The notes under the pieces are model-generated. The model saw only the letters and a program-made list of their open reading frames with translations, had not been told where the DNA came from and made no database searches. The translations under genes and the position numbers were made by a program. From Pomphorhynchus laevis (Eukaryota > Acanthocephala > Palaeacanthocephala > Echinorhynchida > Pomphorhynchidae), in contig WNNJ02001194.1 in assembly GCA_012934845.2 (NCBI GenBank), forward strand, positions 62,001 through 126,000: a stretch of DNA of 64,000 nucleotides, given 5' to 3'. How positions within the stretch are numbered: position 1 is the stretch's first letter; the number at the start of each line of letters is the position of its first letter. Shown here piece by piece: positions 20,496 to 33,003 of this stretch.

Positions 20496-22920
20496 TTATT
20501 ATTAAGGTATTTTTATTCTTTTAGTGAACGAAGCATTTTAATGTCAAATATATCGGGAAAACATCAGTACGCTCACATTTTATATTATGAAAGATCAAAT
20601 TTTCTTTTACACAAAAATGTAATTTAAATAGTACATTTGAAAGGCATTAAAACATACTTTCAGATAAACAAAATTGTGCCAATGTTCTTAAGACAGCTTT
20701 ATTTATAATCCATTTATTCGGAGTTTACAGATTGTAAATTGTGCTGCCTTTCTTAAGCATCATCCATCTAAATACAAATATCAGTAGATATTTTACGAGA
20801 TAAATCATTACGCGTGTTAAAAGAAACTTTTATTTCAAAAAATAAAAGTTTAACTTTAAATTCATATTTTATTTCATGCAATATTCAATGAATTATAATA
20901 CAAAAATGTAGATAATCCATCTTACATATGGAACTAAATATTAGTTGATCTTAAATAAAAAATACAATTCTCATTTACATAAAATTATAATTCAAATTTA
21001 GGTTTTATAAATTAAATCTCTGCTCTACAGAATTTTTAGAAATTTAATGAAATTATAAAAATATTATGATTTTTATTAAAACGAAATATATATTAATATA
21101 AAATATGTATTTTTAAATGCATTATTTTACACAGAAAAATAATGCATCATTAAATACACAGATTAGATATTAGAAAATCAGATTTGTATAATACAAAATA
21201 AATTAAATTTTCTAAGATAAATTAATGAATTTCAATCACAATTGAAATAGGACTTTAAGAATTTGCCACATTTGTGCATTTATGTTAAATGCAAAATGGA
21301 GATATTCCAGAAACAAATATAGAAATAATTTATCACAAGATAACCACTTTGAAAAGTGGTTTTCTTTCAAATAAAATTTATTTTATTTCAAATAAAACTT
21401 ACAAGAAAACTAGTAAAATATCAAAATAATTTTGACTTTCAATTTTACCTAATCGTTCCTAAATATTCAAAAAACAGATCGGTATAAATATATTTCTTAA
21501 AACATTAAACTGTTAATTAAATTAGCAAATGGTTTATTATTTTAATCAAAAATAGTAAATAATTATAACAAACCGTGTGATCGGGCAGGGTTTGAAAAGT
21601 TTCTTTTGCTAGAATACGCTCCTAGGAAATAAAATTAAGTTAGTGTTTGTTTATTCAGAAGCGAATAATTACCCTTAACCGAATTCTACGAAAATCGAGC
21701 ACTCTAACTTGAGGTAATTTATATATAATATAGAGTCGATATGTTTTCTTCATTGCAACAGGATTACGGAGAAACCTAAAAACTTTCAACTTTAATTTAA
21801 TCTAAAATAAGATTTTTAATTTTACCAAAAATTAGCTTTTTAATTTAATCTAAAATTACGATTTATATTTATTTTATTTATATTTATACTTGTGTTGTCA
21901 GCACAAAATATGATTACGGAAGACATGTTCAGGCTTATTTTTATACAACATTTAATGCAATTTCATAATGCCACTAATGTAGGAAGCAATTATTTTTAGA
22001 TCAGACATTGTAAGTCAAATTATAAATCATGTAATTTTTATTCCATTCCATACATTAAATTATTAAAAACTTTAATGTCAATATTTGAAAAATTAACAAA
22101 TAAAATTTAATTAATTTTATTAATTAAGAAAAATTAATTAAATTTATCTATAAAAATTACGATGAGTTTAAACACAGCATGTCATAATAATAAACTGTAC
22201 TTGAAACTATGAAGTATTTGCTAGTAATTTCAATAGCACCAAATTTTGCTAGCACGAAATTATTAAGACACGAGATATTGTGATTATTATAACTTAATAT
22301 CTTAAATTTCATCTTATATATTCAAAACACATTTTTGCTGACTTTTAATAAATTTTCTGATTAATTTTAATAAATTTTACACAAAGGATTTTGGAAATTT
22401 TAAATCTCGAAAATCAGTTTATATTAATCAAATTTATATCTTAATATATATGGATATATGACATTATAATAAAATTACAATAATATAATATTAATTAATC
22501 TTAATATAATATTGTATTTGTATAAATACATATTAATATATAAAAACGATAATAAATATTATAGGTTTCTCCCGATTATCACAAATAATCACCTTGCAAT
22601 ATGAGAAGATTTAATCACTTTAGATTTTAGCCACATTGATTCCGTTAATGGCAATTTATAAAAAATATAGCTGAAATATCTCAAAAATATTCATCTCTAG
22701 TTAGAGCTGTAATTTACTACATACCTAATTTTTGTATGTACATAAAACATCAACTACATTTATATACTACTCATGTTCTAGCCCGTCTATGCTGATAGCT
22801 TTGATATTTTAAAATCATAGATAGAACCGGTCAACAGTAATTTTGGTGTTTAGAAAATAAACGTCATTCTTATATGAAATTGGTCCCCTAAATCTTTTGT
22901 AAGTTATTAAAAAATAACTT
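20496..22920. other. AT-rich spacer without recognised content
   Basis: Very AT-rich, with scattered runs such as ATTATTTTACACAGAAAAATAATG (21,120-21,145), a small hairpin. No ORF above noise, no repeat family recognised. Missing U2A' exons might lie here but I could not identify them. Confidence 0.4.
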
Positions 22921-23067
22921 AAAGAATTATTGGACCTGGATCAAAGATTATAAAGGCATATACATTTTGAAAACATTAATTTTCTGAACATGCGAACAGA
23001 AGTTAGCGAAATATTAAAAATAATTTATTCCTTCCTTTGATTCAGCTCCAACAATTATTTATCAATA
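22921..23067. mobile_element. Diverged foldback (MITE-like) copy
   Basis: The left end AATTATTGGACCTGGATCAAAG and right end CTTTGATTCAGCTCCAACAATTATT match the terminal inverted repeats of the better copy at 32.4 kb, as does GTTAGCGAAATATTAAAAATAATTT. The central hairpin is largely lost. Confidence 0.65.
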
Positions 23068-23805
23068 ATGGATCATTATCAACTACACAAAAATAACTTA
23101 TTTAAAATTCAATAAATATAGCGAAGCATATGGAAAAATGTAGTCGAATATTTAAACAGCTTTGGGAAATTATTTACTGAAGAATGTATGATATTAGCAC
23201 AATATGAGGACTATAAGTATGGCCTCTTTACTCTATAACTTGAAAACTCGCATGTGAAGATAAAGTGTTTAGTTATCTTTTATACTGACATTGTCTGTAG
23301 CGATGATATTGAAAGCATCGAAATTATAAAAAACGTTGCTGGTTTATTATTGTTAATAATAAAAAATATTTGTTAATTAATAAAAACAAATGTAGAATTT
23401 TATATTTCGAAAATGGCGAAATAAAAGAGTAAGCAATAAATTAATTATTAATAAATATTAAATTGTATAATTAAAATTAATTTTTACAATTAATATCAAT
23501 TAACGTAATGGAAAAAAAATATTAAAAAATTAATATAATTAATATAATATATAATTATAATATTATATTAGTTATATTAATATAATATACCTGATTAATA
23601 TAATATTAATCAGGTAAAAGTAAATATCGTAATCAATCATACTTGCTGTAACATTAAAGACTAATATAGTAACAACGCAAATTAATTAAATAAAAAATAA
23701 ATTTGTATTTATATAAGTTATAATTAATATTAGTTAGCAAAATTAATGTAAATTAATAATGGCTATTACATTATAAAAAGAAGGAATATCGAATAATTTA
23801 CTTAC
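23068..23805. other. AT-rich sequence within or downstream of U2A'
   Basis: If the U2A' gene continues leftward, this is its intron (donor GTAAGT at 23805). ATTAATATAAT-type simple sequence at 23,500-23,620. No exon found. Confidence 0.4.
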
Positions 23806-24079
23806 GATAAACACCATAATTTTTTGAGACTAGCAAGTTTATCTATTTCGTTCAGGTTTTCAATATTATTGTTTGTAAGAATTAACATTTGCAAATTTGG
23901 TAAATTGATAAGCACTTCCTCAGAAATACGCTTGATTCGATTGTTGTTAAGCAGAAGGACCTCGAGGTGATTAAGCAATGGAATGTTCTCCAATTTTTTC
24001 AAATCATTATCACTTAAGTCAATACATCCAAATTGATTTAAAGTAGCTCCAAGGTTTTCAATCATTGGAATCTTGCACG
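23806..24079 (-). CDS. SNRPA1: U2 snRNP A' (SNRPA1), exon 2
   Basis: Leucine-rich repeats: CKIPMIENLGATLNQFGCIDLSDNDL, then LENIPLLNHLEVLLLNNNRI, ISEEVLINLPNLQMLILTNNNI, and LASLKKLWCLS. The register and wording are those of human SNRPA1 (YKIPVIENLGATLDQF, FPLLRRLKTLLVNNNRI, ELILTNNS). Known role: U2A' pairs with U2B'' on stem-loop IV of U2 snRNA in the spliceosome. The exon ends at TATC|GTAAGT in phase 2. The following exon (the RNPV..HYR part of the LRR cap) was not found in the 7 kb downstream, so the gene is incomplete as seen. Confidence 0.88.
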
Positions 24080-24128
24080 CTAAAATCCTTAAAAAATGAT
24101 CAGCATAACACATATTTATATCAAAAAC

Positions 24129-24210
24129 CTCGTAAGCAAAGTTCATATTCTTTGATTGCATTCATAAATTGAGGACAATCTTGAATAAGTTCAGCTGTGA
24201 GTCGAACCAT
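24129..24210 (-). CDS. SNRPA1: U2 snRNP A' (SNRPA1), exon 1
   Basis: ATG at 24210; it encodes MVRLTAELIQDCPQFMNAIK and EYELCLR. Human SNRPA1 starts MVKLTAELIEQAAQY...RELDLRG, so the start is secure. The exon ends ACGAG|GTTTTT and joins exon 2 across a 49-bp intron (24080-24128, acceptor TTTTAG) in phase 1. Reading straight through instead would give an unrelated stretch in place of the conserved LRR start, which supports the intron. Confidence 0.88.
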
Positions 24211-24630
24211 GATTATCTGAAACAGTTCGCAGCTAACATAAAATACAAAGACTACAAAGGAGAATAAAGCAGAGCCATCATGTCAGTTTTATTGAATTTC
24301 TGAACTCGTGAGATCGGTATAAATCATGAAAAATCAAGGAAAACAACAACAGCAAGTTGATGACTATTAACCCTGACGAGGCTGATGCACTTCACTACTG
24401 CTGAATGGACCGAGCGACCTTTGACGAACCCATGGAAACTTGGTGGGATTAAATTACGCATTTACTCGTTAACGACAGTGATGCCATAGATCTTCAATAC
24501 AGAAGTGTTGTTTAGATATGTCTTGTAGTGTACAATTTTTGTTGTCTATGGACGGACTCTAAAGGCTTCTCCCATATTTCCATTGAACTCTTAAATGCAT
24601 ATTATTGTTGTTAAAGTAAAGAATTTGCAG
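24211..24630. other. Upstream flank of U2A', no feature recognised
   Basis: Presumed promoter region of the minus-strand gene. Mixed composition, with no repeat or ORF that I can support. Confidence 0.4.
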
Positions 24631-24631
24631 T

Positions 24632-25715
24632 AAATAATGTGGTAATTATTATATAATTTCTTTTTAACAAATGATTTTTATCAATAAGGGGTGCAACCTC
24701 TATTTAGATACCTCTTCGTGGCGCACTCCGGGCAATGTCAGTAGTTTGAACATCCACTGACAGCTAAATATGAAAGGTCGCATTCTCTGTCCAAGGAAAT
24801 CTGAAGCTATGTCAACTTAGAGTCACCATAGTTGGACAGGTTCAGAATAAGGATTGCCCTAGCCCCGAAGAATGAGTACATGATGTAAAACTGTATTATA
24901 TCCATTGAAACTCAAGGATATGCTAACTTAGGTTCTACAATGTTAGACAGGTTCGAGTAGAGGATTGCCCTAGCCTTTAACGAAAATATCATGGATCTGA
25001 ACTTTATCATGCTCTTCTATGCTCAAAGCTACACTAACTCAGGTTTTACCATGTTAGTAAGGTTAGATTGGAGGATTGCCCTAGCCATTAACAGGGAGTA
25101 GTACGATTTACACTGCATCATTACTGTGATACTCGTTGTTTTAATAATCTAGATACTACCATGCTAGGCAGGTTCAAGTGGAGGATAGCCTTATCTCTCA
25201 GCGGGAAGTATCAGGCTTTAAAACGCTATCTCTGACTTCTAAAGAATAAAATACGAATTGCACTAAACTCTATCGAACTCTACAAACAACGAATTCTATC
25301 GAATTCTACCAAACTCTACAACTAACGAACTCTACTGAATTCTACCGAACTCTACTGAATTCTACCGAACTCTACAGAATTCTACCAACTCTACAACGAA
25401 CAAAATCTATTGAATACCGGCGAACAATACAATCAACGAACTCAACAAGCAACGAACTCTACAATATTGAACTATATAGTAAACTAAACTCTCTATATAA
25501 TTATTGTTTGTTGTTCACCCCATAGCCGAGAGGCATAAATGAATTTTTCTAATAAATCTCTACATGAATAAATGATATTAATATAACGAGGATAATCTAT
25601 TGTCATATTATAAGATTTCCTTTAAATATTACCCTATTTCCTTTAAACACTATACTGCATTGTTGTAAGAAAACGTTTGAAGTAAATAATGTGGTAATTA
25701 TTATATTATTTCATA
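24632..25715. repeat. Repeat block bounded by a direct repeat
   Basis: AGTAAATAATGTGGTAATTA followed by TTATAT occurs at about 24,632 and again at about 25,681. Between them lie four diverged units of about 110 bp (24,810-25,200) sharing GTTAGACAGGTTC and GAGGATTGCCCTAGCC phrases. After these comes a 20-bp minisatellite. No ORF. It could be a non-autonomous element with terminal direct repeats. Confidence 0.5.
25255..25480. repeat. Minisatellite, GAACTCTACTGAATTCTACC-type
   Basis: About ten imperfect units of GAACTCTAC and GAATTCTACC words arranged in 10- and 20-bp steps. Non-coding. Confidence 0.75.
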
Positions 25716-25904
25716 ATTAATAATATATTATTAATAAAGGGGAAATTATGTTGATATGGGAAGTTCATTATCATGCAAATGCGAAGGGAAATAAAAAGTA
25801 AGGCACAACGTGATCAGAGACATTTTCGCCAAACTAAAAATTTAAGACCACAACGTGGTGTTTTCTCTTACCACAACGTTGTCAAAAATTTAAAGAGATA
25901 AAAA

Positions 25905-27840
25905 ACACATTCTAGATTTTTCCTGTCAGTTCAAGATTTTTCCTGTCAGTTCATGATTTTTCCTGTCAGTTCCAGATTTTGCCTGACAGTTTCAACGGCT
26001 ACGCTCGCAAATTGAGCTTAATCTCTCAATAAACGATCATACCTAGATAAACTCGATCTCAAATCCCTGTTCCTGATCACGCTTCTTTCACATCGGAATG
26101 CAATGATCGTTATACAAGTTTGGAAGTTGGATGCGATTGTAAAAATTGTGACGTATGGACACATGTTCGACTTAAAATATCTAAACGTTCGGTGTATCAA
26201 AGTAAACCTTTACATGTGGTTTTTGTTCATCAGTAAAACTTTTACAGCTATACTGCTCCTTCACTTCTGTTTCACATAAAACTACTCTACCAGCTTCTAC
26301 CTGCTCCTCCGACCAACACATCCACATAATCGTTTTCCGTCGCGCGATCGCTGTATTATCATACATAACTTGAAGCTTCCCGAATCTGCTTCTCTACAAT
26401 CTAGCCTTGATGAAGATGTGTCTGCTTTCAGATCTCTCCTAGCAACCATTCTTCCTGATGATAATCCTTCTCTTTTCAATAATATCGCTCCTGTATTTTT
26501 TAACCGTTTAAACAAATCCACTAAATCCAATCAAATAAGTCTTCTACTCCTAAAGATTGTTTTCCGACATAGTTAACGTGCTTGCTAGGTACTCTCCCAA
26601 CGTTTTAAATTTTATATAACACTTCATATACTCGTCGTATCTATCCTGACCGCTCACCTTATGATATTTACCAGCTCAATTTAGCTTGCATCGAGAAACA
26701 TCGACGTGAAACAAACAGGAGGTCACCTTATCAATCCATCAAACTAACGGAAATTTTCAAGTCGTACACACGAGGCCAAAAATTCGATGGCGTCCCGTCT
26801 CCCCCTTGTCTTCGTTGCTAGTTGATCTCGCTCCTGAGCATATGTTTCGTCTTAGTCTTTTCAAGACTCCTTCCAATCTTCATAAAGCTCCTTGATATCT
26901 GCTCCTTGATATCTTCGATCAATTTTCTATCGATATTTCCTGCATTACCGAATCCTGGCACTTCGACGATCTTGCTATTCGTCATCTATGTCGCTCTGCT
27001 TGTTCTCTAGTTGAATCAGCTCGTCCAATTGTATCTTCCACATCTACTGCTTCTAACCATGGCGGTATCGTTGACATTGCTCGTCACCCAACGTCTCTAC
27101 GCAAAATAAGAGCTAACATCAGTTACACTTCGTTCTAATTACTCATATGCAGATTATCAACTCCATTCCCGATGGCACATGTGATTATATACCGTCCAGG
27201 CTCAGCTGTCCCCTCACGTATGTTCTTTAACTACTTCGCAGATCTTCTTTCTCGCTGTTCGTTGTCTTACACTCTTTCTTTTGTTCTCGGTGACTTATAC
27301 ATTCTTCTTGATCGTTCACCTGACACTGACTCTATAACTCTAACTAATCTTTTTTCTAATTTTAACTATAAATTACTTTCAACAAGGCTAATTATATTCT
27401 CAGCGGTGCTATCGACATCATTGCTGTTCCCAACTGCTTCAATGACTATACCTTTTTGCCAATTACTTATCCTGGTTTAACCGACCATTTCCTTGTCACT
27501 CTTAGTCTTATTCGTCCCAATCCTCCATATTGGCCTCCAACATTAGTATCTCCAAGTCGACCCTGGAAACCTCTTGACATCCTTATTCTCTGTTTAGCCT
27601 TACTCAATTCTTCACTCGTTTCACTTCCAGTTAAGTACCATTATCCCGATGATATCTGCATTCTGTTTGATCATGAACTTACGACTATCCTCAATCACCT
27701 TCTGCCTATTCAACCCCGACGTTTTCAGCACTTGCGACATGCTCCTTGGTTCAAGGAGCATTAATCACACTTTTCGTGAACCCGCTCCCTACAAATCTCC
27801 GTGCTTTCTTCCTTTCTCTCCGTCGTTCACCCTTTTAACA
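25905..27840 (+). mobile_element. L2-like LINE, copy A (5' part, truncated)
   Basis: Starts with four worn units of the 20-bp TTCCTGTCAGTTCCAG tandem repeat (25,915-25,993), then pieces of ORF1 (about 26,060-26,820) and the endonuclease part of ORF2 (about 26,820-27,840). The latter reads RLSLFNTRS-like and RPGSAVPSRMFFN, and ends near the CSLSKRR block. Several frameshifts and stops. RT is absent; the copy stops where the gypsy fossil begins. Confidence 0.75.
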
Positions 27841-27844
27841 ATAT

Positions 27845-30480
27845 ATTAACAAGGTAATCTCGGATGTTCCCGAATCAGTTGCATATTTGGACGATGTGGT
27901 AATCGGCTCCGACGACGAGAATAGCCATATAATGCATAAAGGTAAGGTTATGGACTGTTTCCGAAAATCAGGCATAGTTCTGTCAAAAGAAAAATGTTGT
28001 TGGATTCAAAGTGAGCTTCTGTATCTTGGGGCACAAATCGGAAACAATAAAATTTTGCCTAGTCACGAAGGAACAGCAGCAATTACGTATGCAAGATGTC
28101 CAGAGAACAAAAAGGAGCTTCGGTTTTTCTAGGACTCGCAAATTATTATCCAAGGTTTGTACCACGATTACAGGAGACTTGCCAACCACTTAATGAAATG
28201 TTACGCAAGGACATGAAACGGAGGTGGTCAGACCGATGCGAAAAGTCTTTTAACCTGACAAAGGAAATATTGGCGAATCCAATGACATTGTGCCCTTACG
28301 ATCATAGTCGCAAGCTCGTATTAACATGCGATGACAGTTATGTAGGTGTTGGGGCATCACTTTGTCCTGTCGGAGACGATGAACTGTTGGAACCAATAGC
28401 ATTCGCATCGCGCAAATTCAGCGGCCCGGAAAGGAATTATTCTGTAATCAACAAGGATGCCTTAGCAGCCATTCATGCAACGAAACGATTTCACATGTAT
28501 TTGTTATCATAATATTGTTATGAGATAAAGTATATAAAAGGGACTACGAATTTGTATGCCGATGCTCTATCAAGACTCCCAGACAGACGTCTCTTAACAC
28601 AAGATGATTTTAATGACATTTTAGAAGTGCAAAGTGAAAAAGTCGAAATATTGGAACTATCGGTAAAAACCATTCGTATAGAAACGAGTAAAGATAACCA
28701 ATTGACCAAGATTAAAAGATAACATGATGCACGGGTGGCCGCGATTAATTCAGGGTATGAACAAACCGTTCTGATGACGTAAAGAATAATTGTATTGTAT
28801 GTTCGGAGTAGTGATGTGGCTACAGAGAATCGTAATACTGAAGGCACTAAGATGTCACACGCTAAACCTCCTACACGAAGGACACCCTGATGAAAGCACA
28901 ATGAAAAACATTTCATGGTATTATATTTAGTGGCCAACCGTTGATAAGAATATTGAGGATCATGTAGCGACATGTTTTCCTTGCCAGACAACTCGTCCAA
29001 GGATTCATGGACAGCCATTGTTATCATGGGACTTGCCAGTGAACGTTTGGTCACGTATACACGTGGATATTGCTGGTCCAATTAACGGACAGTTATACCT
29101 GGTAGCCATGGATTCAAGAGGCAAATGGCCAGAAGTGTGGAGATCAGTGAACTGGAATACATCAAAGGTCACAGCTCGACTGGATGAGGCATTTGCGAGA
29201 TTGGGTATTCCGCAAACGATAGTCTCGGACAATGGTCTGCAGTTCGCCAATTCGATGTTTCATGAATGGTCCGCGAAATTGAGAATATCTCACGCAAAAG
29301 CAAGCCTCTACCACCCGCAAACAAACGGGTTGGCAGAGAGATTTGTTGGAACGCTTAAGAACAGGGTGTTAAAACATGGGAACGACTGGGCAGACAAACG
29401 GTTAAACCAATTCCTGTTATGCTATAGAAATACAACACACCCATCCACAGGTAAGTCTCCCGCCGAAATCATGATAAAAAAAGGCGTTTGCCTCATGTAC
29501 TGGACAATCTTCGACCGTCACTTCACGTTCATCATGAACGGCGTACACAGCTGGATCATCAACAGCACGATGGATTATCAAGATGACTAATTTTCAACAC
29601 AGATGATAAGGTATGGTACTACAATACAATAACGAAACGCTGGTTAGCGGGAATTATTGCGAAACGAAACGGTATGGTATCTTATTTAGTCAGATTTATA
29701 ATAGGAAAAGAGCGACGTATACACGGATCACATTTACGGAAAAGGCACAACGTTATAGATGTTGCGTCTTCAAGAACGGAGAAACAAAACGGGAATCCGG
29801 AATACAACCCAACAGTCGATTATCTTTCAAACGGCGAGACTACAGAAGGTCATTATATACCTCAAATGCAAGGCGATATTACTACATCAACCAGTCCACG
29901 ACCAGACAATGAGAACCAATCAGCCAACACGGATGAATATCAAAAGCAGTGCAATTTAGGGAATGCAAGCACTTATTACGGTAAAGATGATGAAAATGCG
30001 GAGGTGGTAAGGCGCAGCAATCGCGAGAGGAAAAGACCACGTCTGACTTACGAGGAGTATAGTCCATCCTTGTCCTGGTGAGGGAGGAGATGTCATGAAG
30101 AGAAACCGGTGGGCACCGCGATAAACGCTGTCAATGCTGATGCAGTGAGCATCATTTGATGTACTGATGGTGACATGATTATAAAGCTGTAACAGTAACA
30201 TTTGTGAGTGTTTTTTTGTGGGCAACAAGAATACTCGATTTTGCCTTTATGTCAGCATAGGGCTAAAATGAAATAGTGTTCGACTATTGAAAGATTTAGC
30301 TGTTGAAGAGCGAAGACTGAGTTACAAAAAAGGTTAAATGCTGGTGAGACCAACTTAACTATACAAAGTTTTCGTGTTTGCCATCGAATCCATTTGTTCG
30401 GTAGGATTATATTCTAATAGATTAAAATCTACAAGTGTCTCTCACTCGAATAATATTTATTTTACGGAGGTTTACCAGCA
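27845..30480 (+). mobile_element. Ty3/gypsy LTR retrotransposon fossil, 3' half
   Basis: Parts in order: end of reverse transcriptase (YLDDVVIGS) with RNase H (about 27,850-28,560), a spacer and zinc-binding region (about 28,560-29,000), an integrase core (about 29,000-29,500) and a basic C-terminal tail to about 30,081. A purine-rich tract follows, and then a likely 3' LTR starting TGTCATGAAG at 30,091 and ending near 30,480. The 5' half, including gag and protease, is absent. It is a fossil with a handful of breaks. With only one LTR, age cannot be read from LTR divergence; it looks moderately old. It adjoins LINE copy A on its left. Confidence 0.8.
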
Positions 30481-30489
30481 GGATAATGT

Positions 30490-33003
30490 TTTCAAGAGCC
30501 CGGTTAGCCCTCGTGTTGCGTAGTCTAATATTCGTAGTCTACTTACTAACCTAAAACTATTGACCACTACTTAAAATTATGATGTTATAGCTATCTCTGA
30601 ATCTTGGCTACATAATGACATCTTCGATTGTGTAGATGTTTTCGAAAAGTGAAACCCAAGTTCGTGATCTTAAGCATCTTCCTCCTTTAGGGTCTAGTGA
30701 TCATAAGGTACTCACATTCTTGATTCCTTCATGCCCTGAAATTATTTCGGACGATATTGGACCGATAATTCGTAAGCGACTATGACATCTTGTTGATACT
30801 TCTATATTCTTGTCGTGGCAAATAATTACGTTGCCATTAATTACGTTGCCATTCTACTGTTGATTTTTGTTAGACCTCACTAAAGTAAAATATTTTATTA
30901 ATCGCAGATGAATTTGCACCATTGAAAATAATTTGCAAGAAAAAATGTTTATGACCTAATTGGTTTGATTCTACCCTGAGGATTTCCTTGCGGCATCGTA
31001 ACACACTGTTTAAGGCATATCAAAGGGATCTAACGAAATATCCTTTATATGAGGATTATCGTCCTTATCGACGCTTTAAATCGCTAAACGCCGTGCCTAT
31101 GAATCCTCTGTCATTAATTCGATTTATTCAAACCCTAAGAAATTTTCGTCATATGTTCGGCTGGGTAGGCGAATTTATTGATGTATTTCATCTCTCAATG
31201 TAGGTTCTCAATTAATCAATTCTCAATTTGATATTGCGAATGAATTCGCAAATGTATTTACGTTGTAAGCACCCATCTCTGTTTTAAACAATTTTGATTT
31301 TCCTACATTAACTTCATGTTTGTCTACTTCTATAATTGTGAATAACGAGGAAGTTTTGGGACACTTGCTAAGTCTCCCTTTCTTCTCTGCTACTGGTCCT
31401 GACGGTATATGTCCGTTTATTCTGCGTGTATTAGCTAATCGCCTCGCAAAGCCGCTTTGTGATTTATTCCAAATGTCCTTAGATTCCTGTACCGTTTCTA
31501 ATGACTGGCGATTCTCCACTATTGTTCCTGTTCATAAGAAAGGCGATAGGTCGAATCTCAATAACTACAGGCCGGTTATTCAAACGAGCCACGTAAGAAA
31601 GATCTTAATGCGAATTGTGCATAGTAGAATAATTTCCCATTTAAACACGTATAACCTTCTAAGTTCTGCACAACATGGTTTCCCAAAAGGCAGATATTGC
31701 CTATTAAATTTTTTGTGTGCACGTGAGTCTTGGGTAGACTCGATCTCTACTAGACACTGTGTAGATGCTATATTCTTTGACTTCAGCCAGGCATTTGATC
31801 GAGTACCTCACTCCCTACTAAACTACGTATTGATTTCTTACGGCATTCACCTCAGTGTTGTTTGTTGAATCAACAATTTCTTCAGTGATCGTCAATTTTA
31901 TGTCCATACTGGTGAAAGCTTATCTGCCCCTAGAGATTTTAATACCGGTGTTCCTCAAGGTACAGTATTAGGACCTCTCTTTTTACAATTTTCGTTGACT
32001 CATTGTTGCATAAAATTAATTGTGGATGTCTTGCGTACGATGATGATTTAAAAATATGGACTAAAATCGATTCGTTAGCTGTAAGTATGAAATTTCAGAT
32101 GGAAGTTTATAAAATTTATGAATCGAGTTGCCATATTGGTTTATTGATTAATGTATCGAAATGTGCTCACATGCGCTTTGGAAGGTCTTCACTAATATCT
32201 TCATATATGCTAGGGTTACAATGGATCGAACCAGTTGTAAATATTCGGAATTTGGAAATAATTCGGGATCGGACCTTGAGAACTAGAGTTGACACTGATC
32301 GGAGATGTGCTGAAGCTAAGAGGAAACTTTATATTATTAAGAATGTTCCTTTGCACCTATTACCTTCATGTTTTGGCGTATTATATAAATATCTTAAATA
32401 GTTGATACTGATCCATTATTGATAAATAATTATTGGAGCTGGATCAAAGGAAAGACGAAATTATTTTTGATATTTCGCTAACTACTGTTAGCATCTTGAG
32501 AAAATTACCCGAAGATGCTAACAGTAGTTAGTATTTGTAATTTTCTGAAGATGCTAACAGTTGTTAGCAGTAGGTGCTAACAGTCGTTAGTAGTTGTAAT
32601 TTTCTGAAGATGCTAACAGTTGTTAGCAGTAGGTGCTAACAGTCGTTAGTAGTTGTAATTTTCTGAAGATGCTAACAGTAGTTAGCGAAATATCAAAAAT
32701 AATTTCGTCTTTCCTTTGATTCAGCTCCAATAATTATATATAAATATCTAGTATGTCATCATTTGGAGCACAGTATCCAAGCTAATTTTTACTTTATGGT
32801 GAAGGGAATTCACGGGTATCCACAACAATATGTGGTAGCGAATAAGACAATGTCACATGGACACTCGTTTCATCTGATAAATTGTGGACATGGATCAAGT
32901 AACACATCCTCTCGATTATCCCACAGAGTATTACGAGTTTGGAACGATCTCCCTTGCGATATGGTTGCACTGCCCGTGGCTAGTTTTTGAAGGGCTATTC
33001 TTA
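30490..33003 (+). mobile_element. CR1-like LINE, degraded, with nested foldback
   Basis: Endonuclease scraps (AISESWLHNDIFD, LPPLGSSDHKVLTF) are followed by a linker and then RT. RT phrases are FFSATGPDGICPFILR, STIVPVHKKGDRSNLNNYRP, FFDFSQAFDRVPHSLL, TGVPQGTVLGPL and LAYDDDLKIW. The C-terminal end is LSHRVLRVWNDLPCDMV at 32,915-32,970. A foldback element (32,413-32,745) interrupts it. Several stops and frameshifts (for example after 31,868 and near 32,000). Same clade as the copy at 38.1 kb. Confidence 0.8.
32413..32745. mobile_element. Foldback (MITE-like) element inserted in CR1
   Basis: Terminal inverted repeats of about 60 bp (ATAATTATTGGAGCTGGATC..., complement GATTCAGCTCCAATAATTAT) continue into GATATTTCGCTAACTACTGT. 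The centre has three or four GATGCTAACAGTTGTTAGC hairpin units in tandem. ATATAAATATCT flanks both sides and is a possible target duplication. Related copies are at 22.9 and 57.1 kb. Confidence 0.8.
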
